Assembly (NCBI RefSeq): GCF_018223345.1
Contig: NZ_CP073587.1
Coordinates: 3,160,001-3,224,000, forward strand
From: Shewanella yunxiaonensis
GTDB taxonomy: Bacteria; Pseudomonadota; Gammaproteobacteria; Enterobacterales; Shewanellaceae
Length of the DNA: 64,000 nucleotides
Direction of reading: 5' to 3'
Below the pieces are notes generated by a model, which saw only the letters and a list, made by a program, of their open reading frames with translations, did no database searches and was not told the origin of the DNA. The stretch's first letter is position 1; the number at the start of each line of letters is the position of its first letter. Positions 1-9,351 of this stretch are shown piece by piece. Both the position numbers and the translations under genes were made by a program.

Positions 1-154
1 CGGTAAGCAATTGGTTAAACAACACCAACAATGACAACGCGCCAAACAGATACCAGAAATTGAAATTCTTCGGTGCCGGATATTGCCCAATATGCCGTTT
101 ATAAGTGGCGCTAACGGGTAATCTTTCATCAATCCATTGTAATAATCTGCTCAT
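1..154 (-). CDS. petB: Cytochrome b subunit of the bc1 complex, N-terminal part only
   Basis: Reading the minus strand from ATG at 154 gives an uncut frame that runs off the window. It begins MSRLLQWIDERLPVSATYKR and continues into a hydrophobic segment (FWYLFGALSLLVLFNQ), which is the typical start of bacterial cytochrome b ahead of its first haem-binding helices. The start codon overlaps the petA stop (ATGA), the usual petA-petB coupling. Cytochrome b carries the quinol oxidation and reduction sites of ubiquinol:cytochrome c reductase in the inner membrane. About 51 codons are visible, so the haem-ligand histidines lie outside the window. Confidence 0.88.
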   Translation of the reverse strand, partial: MSRLLQWIDERLPVSATYKRHIGQYPAPKNFNFWYLFGALSLLVLFNQLLT

Positions 155-741
155 CAGCTTGCTTCCTGATCAACACCGATAAGCACTCGCTCATCATCCA
201 GATAACGATGAGGGGGGATCACCAGATTCAATGGTGCGGGCTGTCCCTGAAAAACACGTCCTGCCATATCGAATCCTGAGCCGTGACAGGGGCATAAAAA
301 GCCAGAATCCACACCTTCTATTTCCCGGGAAAAGTCGTCACGGACATATGTTGGCGAGCAACCTAGGTGGGTACAGATCCCGACTGCAATAAAAATATCC
401 GGCTTGATTGAACGGGTGGCATTTGTTGCGTAATCAGGTTGTTGCGGTTCTAGCGAATGAGGATCGCGTAACTTGTCATTATGGCTGTTTAAATTCTGCG
501 ACATCGCTGTTGTGCGGCGCACGACCCAGATCGGCTTGCCTCGCCATTCCACTCGAATCATCTGTCCCGGCTCCAACTTGCTGATATTGACTTCTACCGG
601 CAACCCTGCGGCTTTCACCCTTAATGTTGGATTCCAGGATTTGATAAACGGTATCGACGCGGCAACAACACCGGCACCACCGACGGCAGCAGTTGTGATT
701 GCCAGAAATCTACGCCGACTATTATCTGCTGCGTCACTCAT
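154..741 (-). CDS. petA: Ubiquinol-cytochrome c reductase iron-sulfur (Rieske) subunit
   Basis: The 195-residue protein has a twin-arginine-like N-terminus (RRRFL, residues 9-13) followed by one hydrophobic anchor. It carries both Rieske cluster boxes: CTHLGC at 123-128 and CPCHGSGFD at 150-158, giving the two Cys and two His ligands of the [2Fe-2S] centre. It passes electrons from quinol to cytochrome c1 on the periplasmic face of the inner membrane. The length is normal for the bacterial family. It is the first gene of a petAB(C) operon whose second gene begins at its stop codon. A TATAAT box about 90 bases upstream and the terminator after hflC separate it from the hfl genes. Confidence 0.97.
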   Translation of the reverse strand: MSDAADNSRRRFLAITTAAVGGAGVVAASIPFIKSWNPTLRVKAAGLPVEVNISKLEPGQMIRVEWRGKPIWVVRRTTAMSQNLNSHNDKLRDPHSLEPQQPDYATNATRSIKPDIFIAVGICTHLGCSPTYVRDDFSREIEGVDSGFLCPCHGSGFDMAGRVFQGQPAPLNLVIPPHRYLDDERVLIGVDQEAS

Positions 742-826
742 CCTTTATCTCCAGAACTGCTTGGCATGGGATTATTGTTGTGGGTTGCCAATGCTGACTA
801 CCATACAGGGACAAAACCTGCGCCGC

Positions 827-832
827 ATTATA
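827..832 (-). promoter_or_regulatory. Probable -10 element of the petABC promoter
   Basis: On the minus strand TATAAT is followed by GCGGC and lies about 86 bases before the petA start. It is preceded by an uninterrupted run of 11 further T (the plus strand shows 12 A at 832-843), which fills most of the spacer. No good -35 hexamer is visible at 16-18 bases, so only the -10 is called. Confidence 0.45.
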
Positions 833-952
833 AAAAAAAAAAAGAAGCAGATCATGGAAAATACTTCATTGTCGACAGCTTAAGCAATCGAACATCTGCA
901 CCACTTTATTATCTTACGGTACATGTCATAACGGATGCGCCAGTTAAGGCAA

Positions 953-981
953 TAAAAAACCCGGCATTAGCCGGGCTTTTT
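953..981 (-). terminator. Rho-independent terminator after hflC
   Basis: CCCGGC-ATTA-GCCGGG (960-975) is flanked by A residues on one side and T residues on the other. It can therefore work in both directions. On the minus strand it ends the hflK-hflC transcript 13 bases after the hflC stop. Confidence 0.85.
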
Positions 982-993
982 ATACGTTATCGC

Positions 994-1917
994 TTAGTTG
1001 CTCTCTTTCTTCATATATTTGAAGAAATCGCTATCGGGCGCTAACACCATAATGTCAGACTTGTTATTGAAACTGGCTCGATAAGCATCAAGGCTACGCA
1101 GGAAGCGGTAGAATTCCGGATCTTTCTGATAAGCATCCGCATAGATTTTAGCGGCGACGGCATCACCTTCCCCGCGAACGACTTGCGCCTGACGCCGTGC
1201 ATTTGACAAAGTCACAACAACGTTAGCATCGGTACGAGCGCGGATTTTTTCGGCTTCTTCCTTACCACGAGCACGATGTTCTTTGGCTACCGCCTGACGT
1301 TCAGCACGCATACGCTGGTAGATGCTGTTACTGACGTTAGCTGGCAAATTGATCTGTTTTACCCTGACGTCAACAACTTCGATACCAAGATCTTCTGCAC
1401 TCTTCGCGGCATTTTCCAATGCCTGACGCTGCAATTCATCACGGGTACTTCCTTCACCCTGACGGCTGGCATCTTCACTCACACCCGATACGATCTCTTT
1501 GATGGTGCGTTTACCGAATTCAGTACGCAAATCACTGTTGATCTTGCGTTGTAACAGTGCTTCAGCGTTGGATTTAATACCACCGTTTGTTGCCAGATAG
1601 TATTTTTCGAAATCCTTAATACGCCACTTCACATACGAATCGACCATCAAATCTTTCTTCTCGGAAGTGACAAAACGGTCTGCAGCACCATCCAGTGTCT
1701 GAATGCGGGCATCCAGATAACGGATCTTGTCAATCATCGGGATCTTGATATGCAAGCCAGGACCATAGACGCGGGTCACCATCTTGCCATCAACGTTATC
1801 TTTCAACACTTCACCGAAACGCGCCACAATAGCGCGTTCGCCTTCATTCACCACCATCAGTGAGGACAAAGCAATCCCGATACAGAAAGCTGCTACTACG
1901 ATTAAAATTCTGCCCAT
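994..1917 (-). CDS. hflC: HflC, SPFH-family regulator of the FtsH protease
   Basis: The 307-residue protein has one N-terminal membrane segment (residues 4-22) followed by an SPFH/band-7 domain, with the characteristic early stretch NEGERAIVARFGEV and a coiled-coil region rich in Arg, Glu and Ala. HflC and HflK form a large membrane cage on the periplasmic side of the inner membrane around FtsH and modulate its proteolysis. It follows hflK after three bases, so the two are co-translated as is usual. Length and order (hflX-hflK-hflC) match the family, and a terminator follows directly. Confidence 0.96.
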   Translation of the reverse strand: MGRILIVVAAFCIGIALSSLMVVNEGERAIVARFGEVLKDNVDGKMVTRVYGPGLHIKIPMIDKIRYLDARIQTLDGAADRFVTSEKKDLMVDSYVKWRIKDFEKYYLATNGGIKSNAEALLQRKINSDLRTEFGKRTIKEIVSGVSEDASRQGEGSTRDELQRQALENAAKSAEDLGIEVVDVRVKQINLPANVSNSIYQRMRAERQAVAKEHRARGKEEAEKIRARTDANVVVTLSNARRQAQVVRGEGDAVAAKIYADAYQKDPEFYRFLRSLDAYRASFNNKSDIMVLAPDSDFFKYMKKESN

Positions 1918-1920
1918 GGA

Positions 1921-3084
1921 TTATTCCCTCCCCTGACGAGTACGATCTTCACGGGTAGGCCGCCCGGTAATACTGGTATCGCTACCACTGACGTTACGGG
2001 ACTTCATACTACCAAAACTATTAGTTGGATCAGTGCTGGCACTGGTGTCAGCTGCTGCTGCAGCGGCAGGCGCCTGTTGATGTTCACCGGACAACAATTT
2101 ATCCAATGGCAGATACATCAAATTGCCGTTGTTTTTAGTGTCCACCAGCACTTTACTCGTGTGGCTGTACACATCCTGCATCGCATCCAGATATAAACGG
2201 TTGCGGGTAACTTCCGGCGCTAACTTGTACTCAGGCAATAACTTGTCAAAGCGAGCAACTGCCCCTTCGGCATCCTGCACCACCTGTTCTTTATAGGCTC
2301 GAGCATCTTCACTGATACGCTGCACTTGGCCGCGAGCTTTTGGCTCAATTTCACGCTCGTACGCTTCAGCCTGACGAATATAGGTCTGTTCATCTTCCTG
2401 TGCAGCGATGGCGTCATCGAACGCTTCTTTCACTTCCTCTGGCGGACGAGCCGGCAGGAAGTTTACGTCGACGATGGTCAGCCCCAGATTGTAGGTCTTG
2501 ATAATGCGATCAATTTCAGCCCAGGTATCGTCACGGATCTGTGCACGCCCGGTAGTCAGGATATCATCCATATTGGAATGACCAACGACATAACGTAGTG
2601 CACTGTCAGTTGCTTCGCTCAAACTCGACCGAGGATCAACGGCACTAAACAGAAACTGATAGGCATCACTGACTTTGTACTGCACATCCAGTTCAACCTG
2701 CACTACGTTTTCATCTCCGGTCAGCATACTGCCAGACGCCGGAATTGAACGTACGCTAGCAATGTCAACTGGTGTAACCGTATCAATAAACGTGGCTTTC
2801 CAATGCAGGCCAGGACCAACATCACCAATATGGTGTCCGAAACGCAATACTACGCCGCGCTCAGCTTCCTTAATGGTGTAAAAACCAGAGAAAGCCCATA
2901 CTGCTAATGCAATTGCCAGCACAATGGAGATAGCACCGATACTAAAACCGGAGCCGCCACCTTTACCGCCAAATCGTTTAGACAAATTACGGAACACTTC
3001 GTCCATGTCTGGCGGACCTTTATCGTTGCCGCCCTTATTTCCCCAGGGGTCATTGCCCTTGTTACCGGGCTCATTCCAAGCCAT
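1921..3084 (-). CDS. hflK: HflK, SPFH-family regulator of the FtsH protease
   Basis: The 387-residue protein begins with a Gly/Asn/Lys-rich cytoplasmic tail (MAWNEPGNKGNDPWGNKGG), then a membrane segment near residues 48-70, then the SPFH domain (EAERGVVLRFG). The C-terminus is a low-complexity Ala/Ser/Thr tail ending in RQGRE. HflK pairs with HflC around FtsH. The start is supported by GGAG seven bases before ATG. It sits 35 bases after hflX and three bases before hflC. Confidence 0.96.
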   Translation of the reverse strand: MAWNEPGNKGNDPWGNKGGNDKGPPDMDEVFRNLSKRFGGKGGGSGFSIGAISIVLAIALAVWAFSGFYTIKEAERGVVLRFGHHIGDVGPGLHWKATFIDTVTPVDIASVRSIPASGSMLTGDENVVQVELDVQYKVSDAYQFLFSAVDPRSSLSEATDSALRYVVGHSNMDDILTTGRAQIRDDTWAEIDRIIKTYNLGLTIVDVNFLPARPPEEVKEAFDDAIAAQEDEQTYIRQAEAYEREIEPKARGQVQRISEDARAYKEQVVQDAEGAVARFDKLLPEYKLAPEVTRNRLYLDAMQDVYSHTSKVLVDTKNNGNLMYLPLDKLLSGEHQQAPAAAAAADTSASTDPTNSFGSMKSRNVSGSDTSITGRPTREDRTRQGRE

Positions 3085-3119
3085 TTAATACTCCGTTAAA
3101 GGATGAATTAAAGAGAATA

Positions 3120-4427
3120 TCAACAGACGGCATTATCTTCTTCAGGGATGTAGACAAGATGCATAATCTCACCGTCACTCTGTTTAATAAGCCGCTGCCA
3201 ATCCGCTTCAGGCAAACGCACGGACAGGATACAGTTCCCCATATCGTCATACGATTTTTGCTGTATCGCATCCAGGTTATAAAACTGACCAAGATAATGC
3301 CCTTTGGCCGCTGGAATTTTCAGCGTCACGCTGACAATTGTACTGCCGGTAATCTGCTCAATAGCCTGCTTCAGCAGATCCAAGCCCAGGCCTTTCTGTG
3401 CTGAAATCCACACCCGATAAGGGTTGCCCTCAGCATCGGTATCAATCTTGGGTTCAACATCTTCAAGTAAATCAATTTTGTTGCACACTACCAACTGTGG
3501 AATGTCATCTGCATCAATTTCATGCAGAACATCCTGCACCTGGGCAAAATTGTCATCCATGTTAGCGTCAGCACAGTCCACCACATGCAGCAATAAATCA
3601 GCCTGCCGGGTTTCCTGTAATGTCGCTTTAAAAGCCGCAACAAGTTCATGTGGCAGGTGACGGATAAACCCCACGGTATCCGCCAAGAAAACTGCACCAT
3701 GCTGCAACTCTAACTTACGCAACGTTGGATCCAGTGTTGCAAAAAGCTGGTCTGCCGCATAAACGGTAGACTCGGTCAGCGTATTGAAAAGTGTAGACTT
3801 ACCTGCGTTGGTATAACCAACTAAAGAAACAGTGGCAAGGTCGCTACGCTGCCGGGCACGCCGACTCTGCTCACGCTGCTTGTCCACTTTTTCCAGACGT
3901 CGATTAATATATTTGATTCGACCACGTAATAAACGACGGTCTGTTTCTAACTGTGTTTCACCAGGACCACGCATACCGATCCCCCCTTTCTGACGCTCAA
4001 GGTGGGTCCAGCCTCGTACCAAGCGAGTCGATAAGTGGCGCAATTGCGCTAGCTCCACTTGCAACTTACCTTCATGAGTACGTGCGCGTTGGGCAAAAAT
4101 ATCAAGGATTAGCGCAGTGCGATCTAATACACGGCATTGACACAACATCTCTAAGTTGCGTTCTTGAGCCGGACTGAGTGCATGGTTAAAAATCACCACA
4201 TTAGCACCGGTCGCCGCGACCATTGCGGCCAATTCCTCAGCTTTGCCCGTCCCGACAAAATATTTGCGATCAGGCGTCTTCCTGCTTCCAGTGATCACGC
4301 CTACCGATTTGGCACCGGCAGATTCCACCAGTAACTGCAATTCAAACAGGTCTTCCCGACTATCTTCATCGTTAAAGTCGATATGCACCAGAACTGCAGT
4401 TTCCCCCGCTTCATAGCGTTCAAACAA
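3120..4427 (-). CDS. hflX: GTPase HflX, ribosome rescue/splitting factor
   Basis: The 435-residue protein has the HflX N-terminal domain and a basic coiled coil around residues 160-195. The GTPase domain follows, with G1 GYTNAGKS at 204-211, DTVGF as G3 and NKIDLL as G4. In characterised bacteria HflX binds stalled or heat-damaged 70S ribosomes and splits them. The start is TTG at 4427 (TTG TTT GAA CGC), chosen because AGGGG lies seven bases upstream and no ATG fits. It follows hfq by 17 bases in the usual hfq-hflX-hflK-hflC order. Confidence 0.95.
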   Translation of the reverse strand: MFERYEAGETAVLVHIDFNDEDSREDLFELQLLVESAGAKSVGVITGSRKTPDRKYFVGTGKAEELAAMVAATGANVVIFNHALSPAQERNLEMLCQCRVLDRTALILDIFAQRARTHEGKLQVELAQLRHLSTRLVRGWTHLERQKGGIGMRGPGETQLETDRRLLRGRIKYINRRLEKVDKQREQSRRARQRSDLATVSLVGYTNAGKSTLFNTLTESTVYAADQLFATLDPTLRKLELQHGAVFLADTVGFIRHLPHELVAAFKATLQETRQADLLLHVVDCADANMDDNFAQVQDVLHEIDADDIPQLVVCNKIDLLEDVEPKIDTDAEGNPYRVWISAQKGLGLDLLKQAIEQITGSTIVSVTLKIPAAKGHYLGQFYNLDAIQQKSYDDMGNCILSVRLPEADWQRLIKQSDGEIMHLVYIPEEDNAVC

Positions 4428-4444
4428 GAAGAAACCCCTCGCTG

Positions 4445-4720
4445 TTACTGCTCGCTACTGCTGTCATCACTACCATTGTAGCCGGCTTGTCCGCCCTGAT
4501 GACCACTTCCCATATTAAACGGACGGGAAGGTACCACTGTGGAAATCGCGTGCTTATAAACCATCTGACTTACAGTGTTTTTCAGCAGAATCACAAACTG
4601 ATCAAAAGACTCTACCTGCCCCTGCAATTTAATGCCGTTAACCAGGTAGATCGAAACTGGAACACGTTCACGGCGTAACGCATTCAAAAATGGGTCTTGT
4701 AATGATTGCCCCTTAGCCAT
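4445..4720 (-). CDS. hfq: RNA chaperone Hfq
   Basis: The 91-residue protein has the full Sm-like fold: [20 protein letters not shown] (residues 7-26) as helix 1 and Sm1, and [13 protein letters not shown] as the Sm2 motif. A short Gly/Ser/Gln tail follows. Hfq hexamers pair small RNAs with mRNAs. AAGGA lies upstream of the ATG. The gene stands between miaA and hflX as in other gammaproteobacteria. The tail is shorter and less polar than that of E. coli Hfq. Confidence 0.98.
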   Translation of the reverse strand: MAKGQSLQDPFLNALRRERVPVSIYLVNGIKLQGQVESFDQFVILLKNTVSQMVYKHAISTVVPSRPFNMGSGHQGGQAGYNGSDDSSSEQ

Positions 4721-4784
4721 TTTTATTTCCTTTTTGCTTTATATGTATTAATCCAACAGTGACACTTTCTTATTTAGTTTTAGT

Positions 4785-4790
4785 ATTATA
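4785..4790 (-). promoter_or_regulatory. Candidate -10 of an hfq promoter in the miaA-hfq gap
   Basis: The minus strand shows TATAAT 65 bases upstream of the hfq start, preceded by TGCTG. A clear -35 is not visible. Hfq in related bacteria has promoters of its own in and after miaA, which makes the site plausible. Confidence 0.4.
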
Positions 4791-4807
4791 CAGCAACAAC
4801 CATTAAG

Positions 4808-5734
4808 CTAGCGGCATTGGCGTATAAGTGTAACTAAATTTCCTTTTGCACCGCTCTCGAGCCAATTTAGCTCCGGCCATCCCCGCAACCATGTTAATTG
4901 ACGCTTGGCCAATTGCCTAGTAGCTGCTATGGCTTTTTCTGCCATCGTGGCATAGTCATAATCGCCATCCAGATACTGCCAGCACTGGCGGTATCCAACA
5001 CAACGCATTGAAGGTAGTTCCAAATGCAGATCGCCCCGCTGCCGTAACCGAACCACCTCATCTACAAACCCTTGCGCCAACATCTGCTCAAACCGTATTG
5101 CGATATTACGGTGCAACTCGGCTCGCTGGTTTGGCGCTACTGCAAACTGCACAAAATCATAAGGTAGTGCAGTCCCTTTAATCTGCGTCAGTTCAGTCAG
5201 TGTTTTACCACTGATCCGATAGACTTCTATGGCCCGCGATAATCGTTGCGGATCATTAGGATGGATCCGCTGCGCGGCAACCGGATCGATCCTCTCCAGC
5301 TCTTGGTGTAATGCTTGCCAACCGTTACGCTCAACCTCAGCAAGGATCGCTGTTCTGACATTTTCATCCGCGCTGGGCAAAGGTGATAAGCCCTCCAGCA
5401 ACGTTTTGAAATACATCATGGTGCCGCCGACCAGCAAAGGCGTTTTTCCCTCTGCCAGGACGTCCTCGATTTCCTGCAAACAATCGCGGCGAAAATCGGC
5501 GGCAGAGTAACTCTCCGCCGGATCGAGGATATCAATCAATCGATGCGGAGCCCGACTTAATTCAGTTGGTGAAGGCTTTGCCGTACCAATATCCATTTGC
5601 CGGTATATCAGCGCTGAATCCACTGAAATAATTGCACAGTTATGGTGTTCAGCCAGCTCCAGTGCCAATGCCGTTTTTCCGGAAGCTGTCGGCCCCATCA
5701 GAGAAATAACTCGGGGTAATGCTTTATCACTCAC
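4808..5734 (-). CDS. miaA: tRNA dimethylallyltransferase MiaA
   Basis: The 308-residue enzyme adds a dimethylallyl group to N6 of A37 in tRNAs that read codons starting with U. The P-loop GPTASGKT is at residues 14-21. Further family motifs are [34 protein letters not shown] and [19 protein letters not shown]. The start is GTG at 5734, which overlaps the mutL stop by eight bases, the usual mutL-miaA coupling. Length is normal for the family. Confidence 0.96.
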   Translation of the reverse strand: MSDKALPRVISLMGPTASGKTALALELAEHHNCAIISVDSALIYRQMDIGTAKPSPTELSRAPHRLIDILDPAESYSAADFRRDCLQEIEDVLAEGKTPLLVGGTMMYFKTLLEGLSPLPSADENVRTAILAEVERNGWQALHQELERIDPVAAQRIHPNDPQRLSRAIEVYRISGKTLTELTQIKGTALPYDFVQFAVAPNQRAELHRNIAIRFEQMLAQGFVDEVVRLRQRGDLHLELPSMRCVGYRQCWQYLDGDYDYATMAEKAIAATRQLAKRQLTWLRGWPELNWLESGAKGNLVTLIRQCR

Positions 5735-7511
5735 GCTGTTGTTCCAACCAATGTCGCCAAGGTAAAGCTTTACCTAGCTTTAAAAGCTCAGCTTGCGCTG
5801 CATCATCCAACAAACACAATGTCTGCCATGTTATCGGAGCGGAGATATAGCCTTCGCTACTCTTGCTCGCCAGCCACTGTGCCAATTCACTATTTTCAGT
5901 TGTGCCATGAAGGAGCTGCTGCAACAGTTCAGGGATCACAATCGCAAGTTGGGTGTCCCTGAGATATGGGGGCACTTTTTTGATTATCAACTGCTGATAA
6001 CGGATATTCAGTTCCAACCCCAAACGTTTAATCAAAGGTTCATGTTCCAGCAGCAGCTTTTTCCATTCTTCTGCGGCATCTATCGCAACCGGCATCAATA
6101 ACGGCTGAGCCGGTAAGCCCTCTGATATTCTGTTCACAATTTGCTGGTACCGCAGCGCTTCAGCTACATGTTTTACCGGTAATAAACGTAAATTGTTCTC
6201 TTCCACCAACACCCAGTATTGGCCATCTAACAAGGGCGGCATGGTTTTGCTTGCCACATCACTGCCCTCGTTAACCTCGCCTGGGGTAGTCAATAATGCG
6301 CCATAGCTTTGCAGCGCTGAGCGTGAAGGCGCTCTCGCCGGATAATATTCTCGACTCCCCGAGGAGGCAGAGTTCCGGCCTCCAACAGCATTGCCGACAT
6401 CAGCGGCTGAATAATCACGCTTGCCTGAACTTGACGGAGCTGACGCAACTTCCCGCTCAATATACGGATTTTCGCTTAATTGCGGCTTAATGAAGGGCTC
6501 GTTGACCGCCGATATAGCGACAGACTGCTCAAGGGCAGAGGTCAACGCCTGCAAGATAAAATCATGCACATAGCGCGCTTGGTGGAAACGGACCTCATGT
6601 TTCGCTGGATGCACATTGACATCTACCTGATGCGGATCCAACTGCAACATCAACACATAACCGGGTTGTTCGAGTTCATTAAGATCCGCAAATGCCTGGC
6701 GCACAGCGTGATTCACCAGGCGATCTCTCACTAAACGACCATTCACATAAAAGTAGTGAATATCCTGCAATTCCGACTGTTGTGGTGACTGCAGATAACC
6801 ACTCAGTTGCAGTTCTTCATGGTTGCATTCCACTTTAACGGCTTGTTCGGCAAAGCTACGCCCGGCGACTTGTGTCAGTCGCTGCAGGAATTGATTGTCA
6901 GTATTCGCCGGACGATAGTGGCGCACCTGTTTGCCATTGTGTTTGAGTGTCAGTTGAATATCAGGCCGAACCAGCGCCATACGTTTCAACCACTCATCTA
7001 TATGGGCAAACTCTGTTTTGTCACTTTTCAGAAAACGTCGCCGCGCAGGAGTATTAAAAAACAGATCAGCCACATCAATCGTCGTACCTATGGGATGGGC
7101 TGCGGGCTGGATTTTGACCGCCATTTCTGAGCCTTCGGCATATGCCATCCAGGCTTCAGCTTGCTCTTCTGTACGTGAGGTCAAAGTCAAACGAGAGACT
7201 GAACTGATACTGGCCAGCGCTTCACCGCGAAAGCCAAAGCTGAGAATGGCTTCCAGATCATCCAGTGTGTGCAGCTTTGATGTGGCATGACGCGACAACG
7301 CCAAGGCTAAATCTGTTTTACTGATACCACAGCCATTGTCCTGAATGCGGATCAGCTTGGCGCCGCCTTTTTCGATCTCAATATCGACTTTAGTGGCGCC
7401 GGCATCAAGGCAGTTCTCAACCAGCTCTTTAACCACAGACGCAGGACGTTCAACTACTTCACCCGCCGCAATCTGGTTGGCCAACTGCGGCGGTAATATC
7501 TGAATAGCCAT
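5727..7511 (-). CDS. mutL: DNA mismatch repair protein MutL
   Basis: The 594-residue protein has an N-terminal GHKL ATPase with the Bergerat motifs [16 protein letters not shown] and GFRGEAL, and a C-terminal MutL dimerisation domain. MutL couples mismatch recognition by MutS to MutH or nuclease activity. The C-terminal DQHA(x)2E(x)4E endonuclease motif is not seen, as expected in bacteria with Dam/MutH-type repair. It starts seven bases after the amidase gene and overlaps miaA, forming part of one long transcript. The linker (about residues 340-410) is low in complexity and rich in Ser and Ala. Confidence 0.97.
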   Translation of the reverse strand: MAIQILPPQLANQIAAGEVVERPASVVKELVENCLDAGATKVDIEIEKGGAKLIRIQDNGCGISKTDLALALSRHATSKLHTLDDLEAILSFGFRGEALASISSVSRLTLTSRTEEQAEAWMAYAEGSEMAVKIQPAAHPIGTTIDVADLFFNTPARRRFLKSDKTEFAHIDEWLKRMALVRPDIQLTLKHNGKQVRHYRPANTDNQFLQRLTQVAGRSFAEQAVKVECNHEELQLSGYLQSPQQSELQDIHYFYVNGRLVRDRLVNHAVRQAFADLNELEQPGYVLMLQLDPHQVDVNVHPAKHEVRFHQARYVHDFILQALTSALEQSVAISAVNEPFIKPQLSENPYIEREVASAPSSSGKRDYSAADVGNAVGGRNSASSGSREYYPARAPSRSALQSYGALLTTPGEVNEGSDVASKTMPPLLDGQYWVLVEENNLRLLPVKHVAEALRYQQIVNRISEGLPAQPLLMPVAIDAAEEWKKLLLEHEPLIKRLGLELNIRYQQLIIKKVPPYLRDTQLAIVIPELLQQLLHGTTENSELAQWLASKSSEGYISAPITWQTLCLLDDAAQAELLKLGKALPWRHWLEQQRE

Positions 7512-7518
7512 GTAAACC

Positions 7519-8850
7519 TCAGGCTCTGGGGATGATCAGCTTTTGCCCGACGCGCACCACGTCGGACTTTAGATTATTGGCTTTTTTGATTGCAGCTACC
7601 GATACCTGATAGCGCGTCGCGATAATGGATAGCGACTCGCCACGAGACACTTTATGTTTGATATTACCTTGTTTGGCAAGCAGCGTGCCTTCCGGTGGAT
7701 AGCTCTCAAAATATTGGTGGATCCCTTTAGAAATCGCATCTGCTAATTGTTCCTGATGCTTGGGGTCCTTTAGCAATTTTTCTTCTGAGGGATTTGAGAT
7801 AAAACCGGTTTCCACTAATAGAGAGGGGATATCCGGCGCTTTCAGTACCGCCAGACTGGCATATTCAGGACTACTCTTGTGCAAACGAGTCACCTTGCCG
7901 AGATCATTCAGAATATTGCTGGCAACCCGATAGCCAGTGGAGCGGGAATTATCCATAGACATATCGATCAAGGTGCGCATCAGATACTGTTCGTTATCGG
8001 TATTTTGCACAATCTCACCAACCCCCCCCAGCAAATCTGACACTTTTTCACTTTGCTCAAGAAGTCGCCCCATTTCACTGTTGGCGCGACGATTAGACAG
8101 CACCCAGACTGATGACCCACGCGGCTGCGGCGAAGTAAATGCGTCGGCATGAATCGACACTAGGAGGTCTGCTTTGGCTTCTCGCGCCAATTCTGACCGC
8201 CGATTTAGCTCCACAAAATAGTCACCGGAGCGGATACGTACGGCCTTTATGCCCGACATGGCATTGAGTTTTTCGGTCACCCGATTCGCAATTTGGAGTG
8301 CCACTCTTTTTTCGTAGGTCCCCGACGGCCCAATAGAACCTGGATCATCACCACCATGCCCGGCATCAATCGCAATTACCACATCACGATCATTACCTGC
8401 GCGGTTATCCACTTCTCGCGCAATACTACTACTGTCACTTTGTTCAAAATCCACCACCAAACGGTCACCATAAGGCCCCGTGGGCGGCAACGAGAACATG
8501 TTTGCCTTGGTGGCTTTACCTAGGTCGACGACCAAGCGCAAAGTCCCTTTGGTCGGTGGCGAGCTATAACGGATGCGTTTAACTAACTTGCTGTTATTAT
8601 CCAGTTTATCCAGCGCTGATTTAGCGCCACGGGTATCACCGAGATCAATCACTAAGCGATCAGGATTTTTCAGAGTAAACGAGTCATATTGTGGTTTAGT
8701 GGCAAGATCAAATACCACTCGCGTGGAATCTGGTGCAGCCCAAATACGCACACTATTGAGGGTATTGGCTGCCACGGCCGGAGCACCCACCGTAAAAAAC
8801 GCAAAAAAAACTATATATTTTAATAAGATGTTATTAGTTCTAGGCATCAT
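7519..8850 (-). CDS. N-acetylmuramoyl-L-alanine amidase with AMIN and LysM domains (AmiB/AmiC type)
   Basis: The 443-residue periplasmic protein has a signal sequence (about residues 1-28), an AMIN domain (about 30-135), an Amidase_3 zinc hydrolase (about 157-380) and a C-terminal LysM domain (about 398-441). The amidase shows IDAGHGGDDPGSIG, ELNRRSELA, SIHADAF and VETGFISN, covering the zinc ligands and catalytic Glu. It cuts the bond between MurNAc and the peptide stem during cell separation. The gene overlaps tsaE by 11 bases and sits seven bases before mutL, the position of amiB in E. coli. Confidence 0.94.
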   Translation of the reverse strand: MMPRTNNILLKYIVFFAFFTVGAPAVAANTLNSVRIWAAPDSTRVVFDLATKPQYDSFTLKNPDRLVIDLGDTRGAKSALDKLDNNSKLVKRIRYSSPPTKGTLRLVVDLGKATKANMFSLPPTGPYGDRLVVDFEQSDSSSIAREVDNRAGNDRDVVIAIDAGHGGDDPGSIGPSGTYEKRVALQIANRVTEKLNAMSGIKAVRIRSGDYFVELNRRSELAREAKADLLVSIHADAFTSPQPRGSSVWVLSNRRANSEMGRLLEQSEKVSDLLGGVGEIVQNTDNEQYLMRTLIDMSMDNSRSTGYRVASNILNDLGKVTRLHKSSPEYASLAVLKAPDIPSLLVETGFISNPSEEKLLKDPKHQEQLADAISKGIHQYFESYPPEGTLLAKQGNIKHKVSRGESLSIIATRYQVSVAAIKKANNLKSDVVRVGQKLIIPRA

Positions 8851-9313
8851 TCTGTAATTTTTCTAATAGCATCCTTCCGGATTCCGAGCAGGCGCTGATG
8901 ACAACTTCACGCTCAGTATTAGCATACTTAATATGCAGCTGTATATCCGCAGGAGGCAAACAACCCTCACCTTTTTCAGGCCACTCCACTATACACAAGC
9001 TGTGATCGTTAAAATAATCACGGATCCCCATATATTCCAGCTCTTCCGCTGAACTCAGGCGATACAAATCGAAATGGTATACATCAACCCCGCTGAGCTC
9101 GTATGGCTCCACTAAGGTGTAGGTAGGGCTTTTGACATTGCCTTTATGTCCTAATCCCTGAATTAAACCACGACTGAAAGTGGTTTTCCCTGCGCCCAGC
9201 TCGCCGGTCAGATAAACGATTAACGGTGGTGTAAACAGTGCTGCCAGACGTGCGCCTAATGCGATAGTTTGCTGTTCATCATGCAATTGTAAAATCAGTG
9301 GCTGATTTGTCAT
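8840..9313 (-). CDS. tsaE: tRNA threonylcarbamoyladenosine biosynthesis ATPase TsaE
   Basis: The 157-residue protein has a P-loop GELGAGKTTFSRG (starting at residue 37), then SPTYTLVEPY and VYHFDLYRL, which are diagnostic of TsaE (YjeE). It is the ATPase of the TsaBDE complex that makes t6A37 in ANN-decoding tRNAs. The gene overlaps the amidase start and follows nnr by 38 bases, the order nnr-tsaE-amiB-mutL known from E. coli. Confidence 0.95.
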   Translation of the reverse strand: MTNQPLILQLHDEQQTIALGARLAALFTPPLIVYLTGELGAGKTTFSRGLIQGLGHKGNVKSPTYTLVEPYELSGVDVYHFDLYRLSSAEELEYMGIRDYFNDHSLCIVEWPEKGEGCLPPADIQLHIKYANTEREVVISACSESGRMLLEKLQNDA

Positions 9314-9351
9314 TCTCTCAGGGATCCAGGCTCAGGGCCTAAAGGCCCGCT

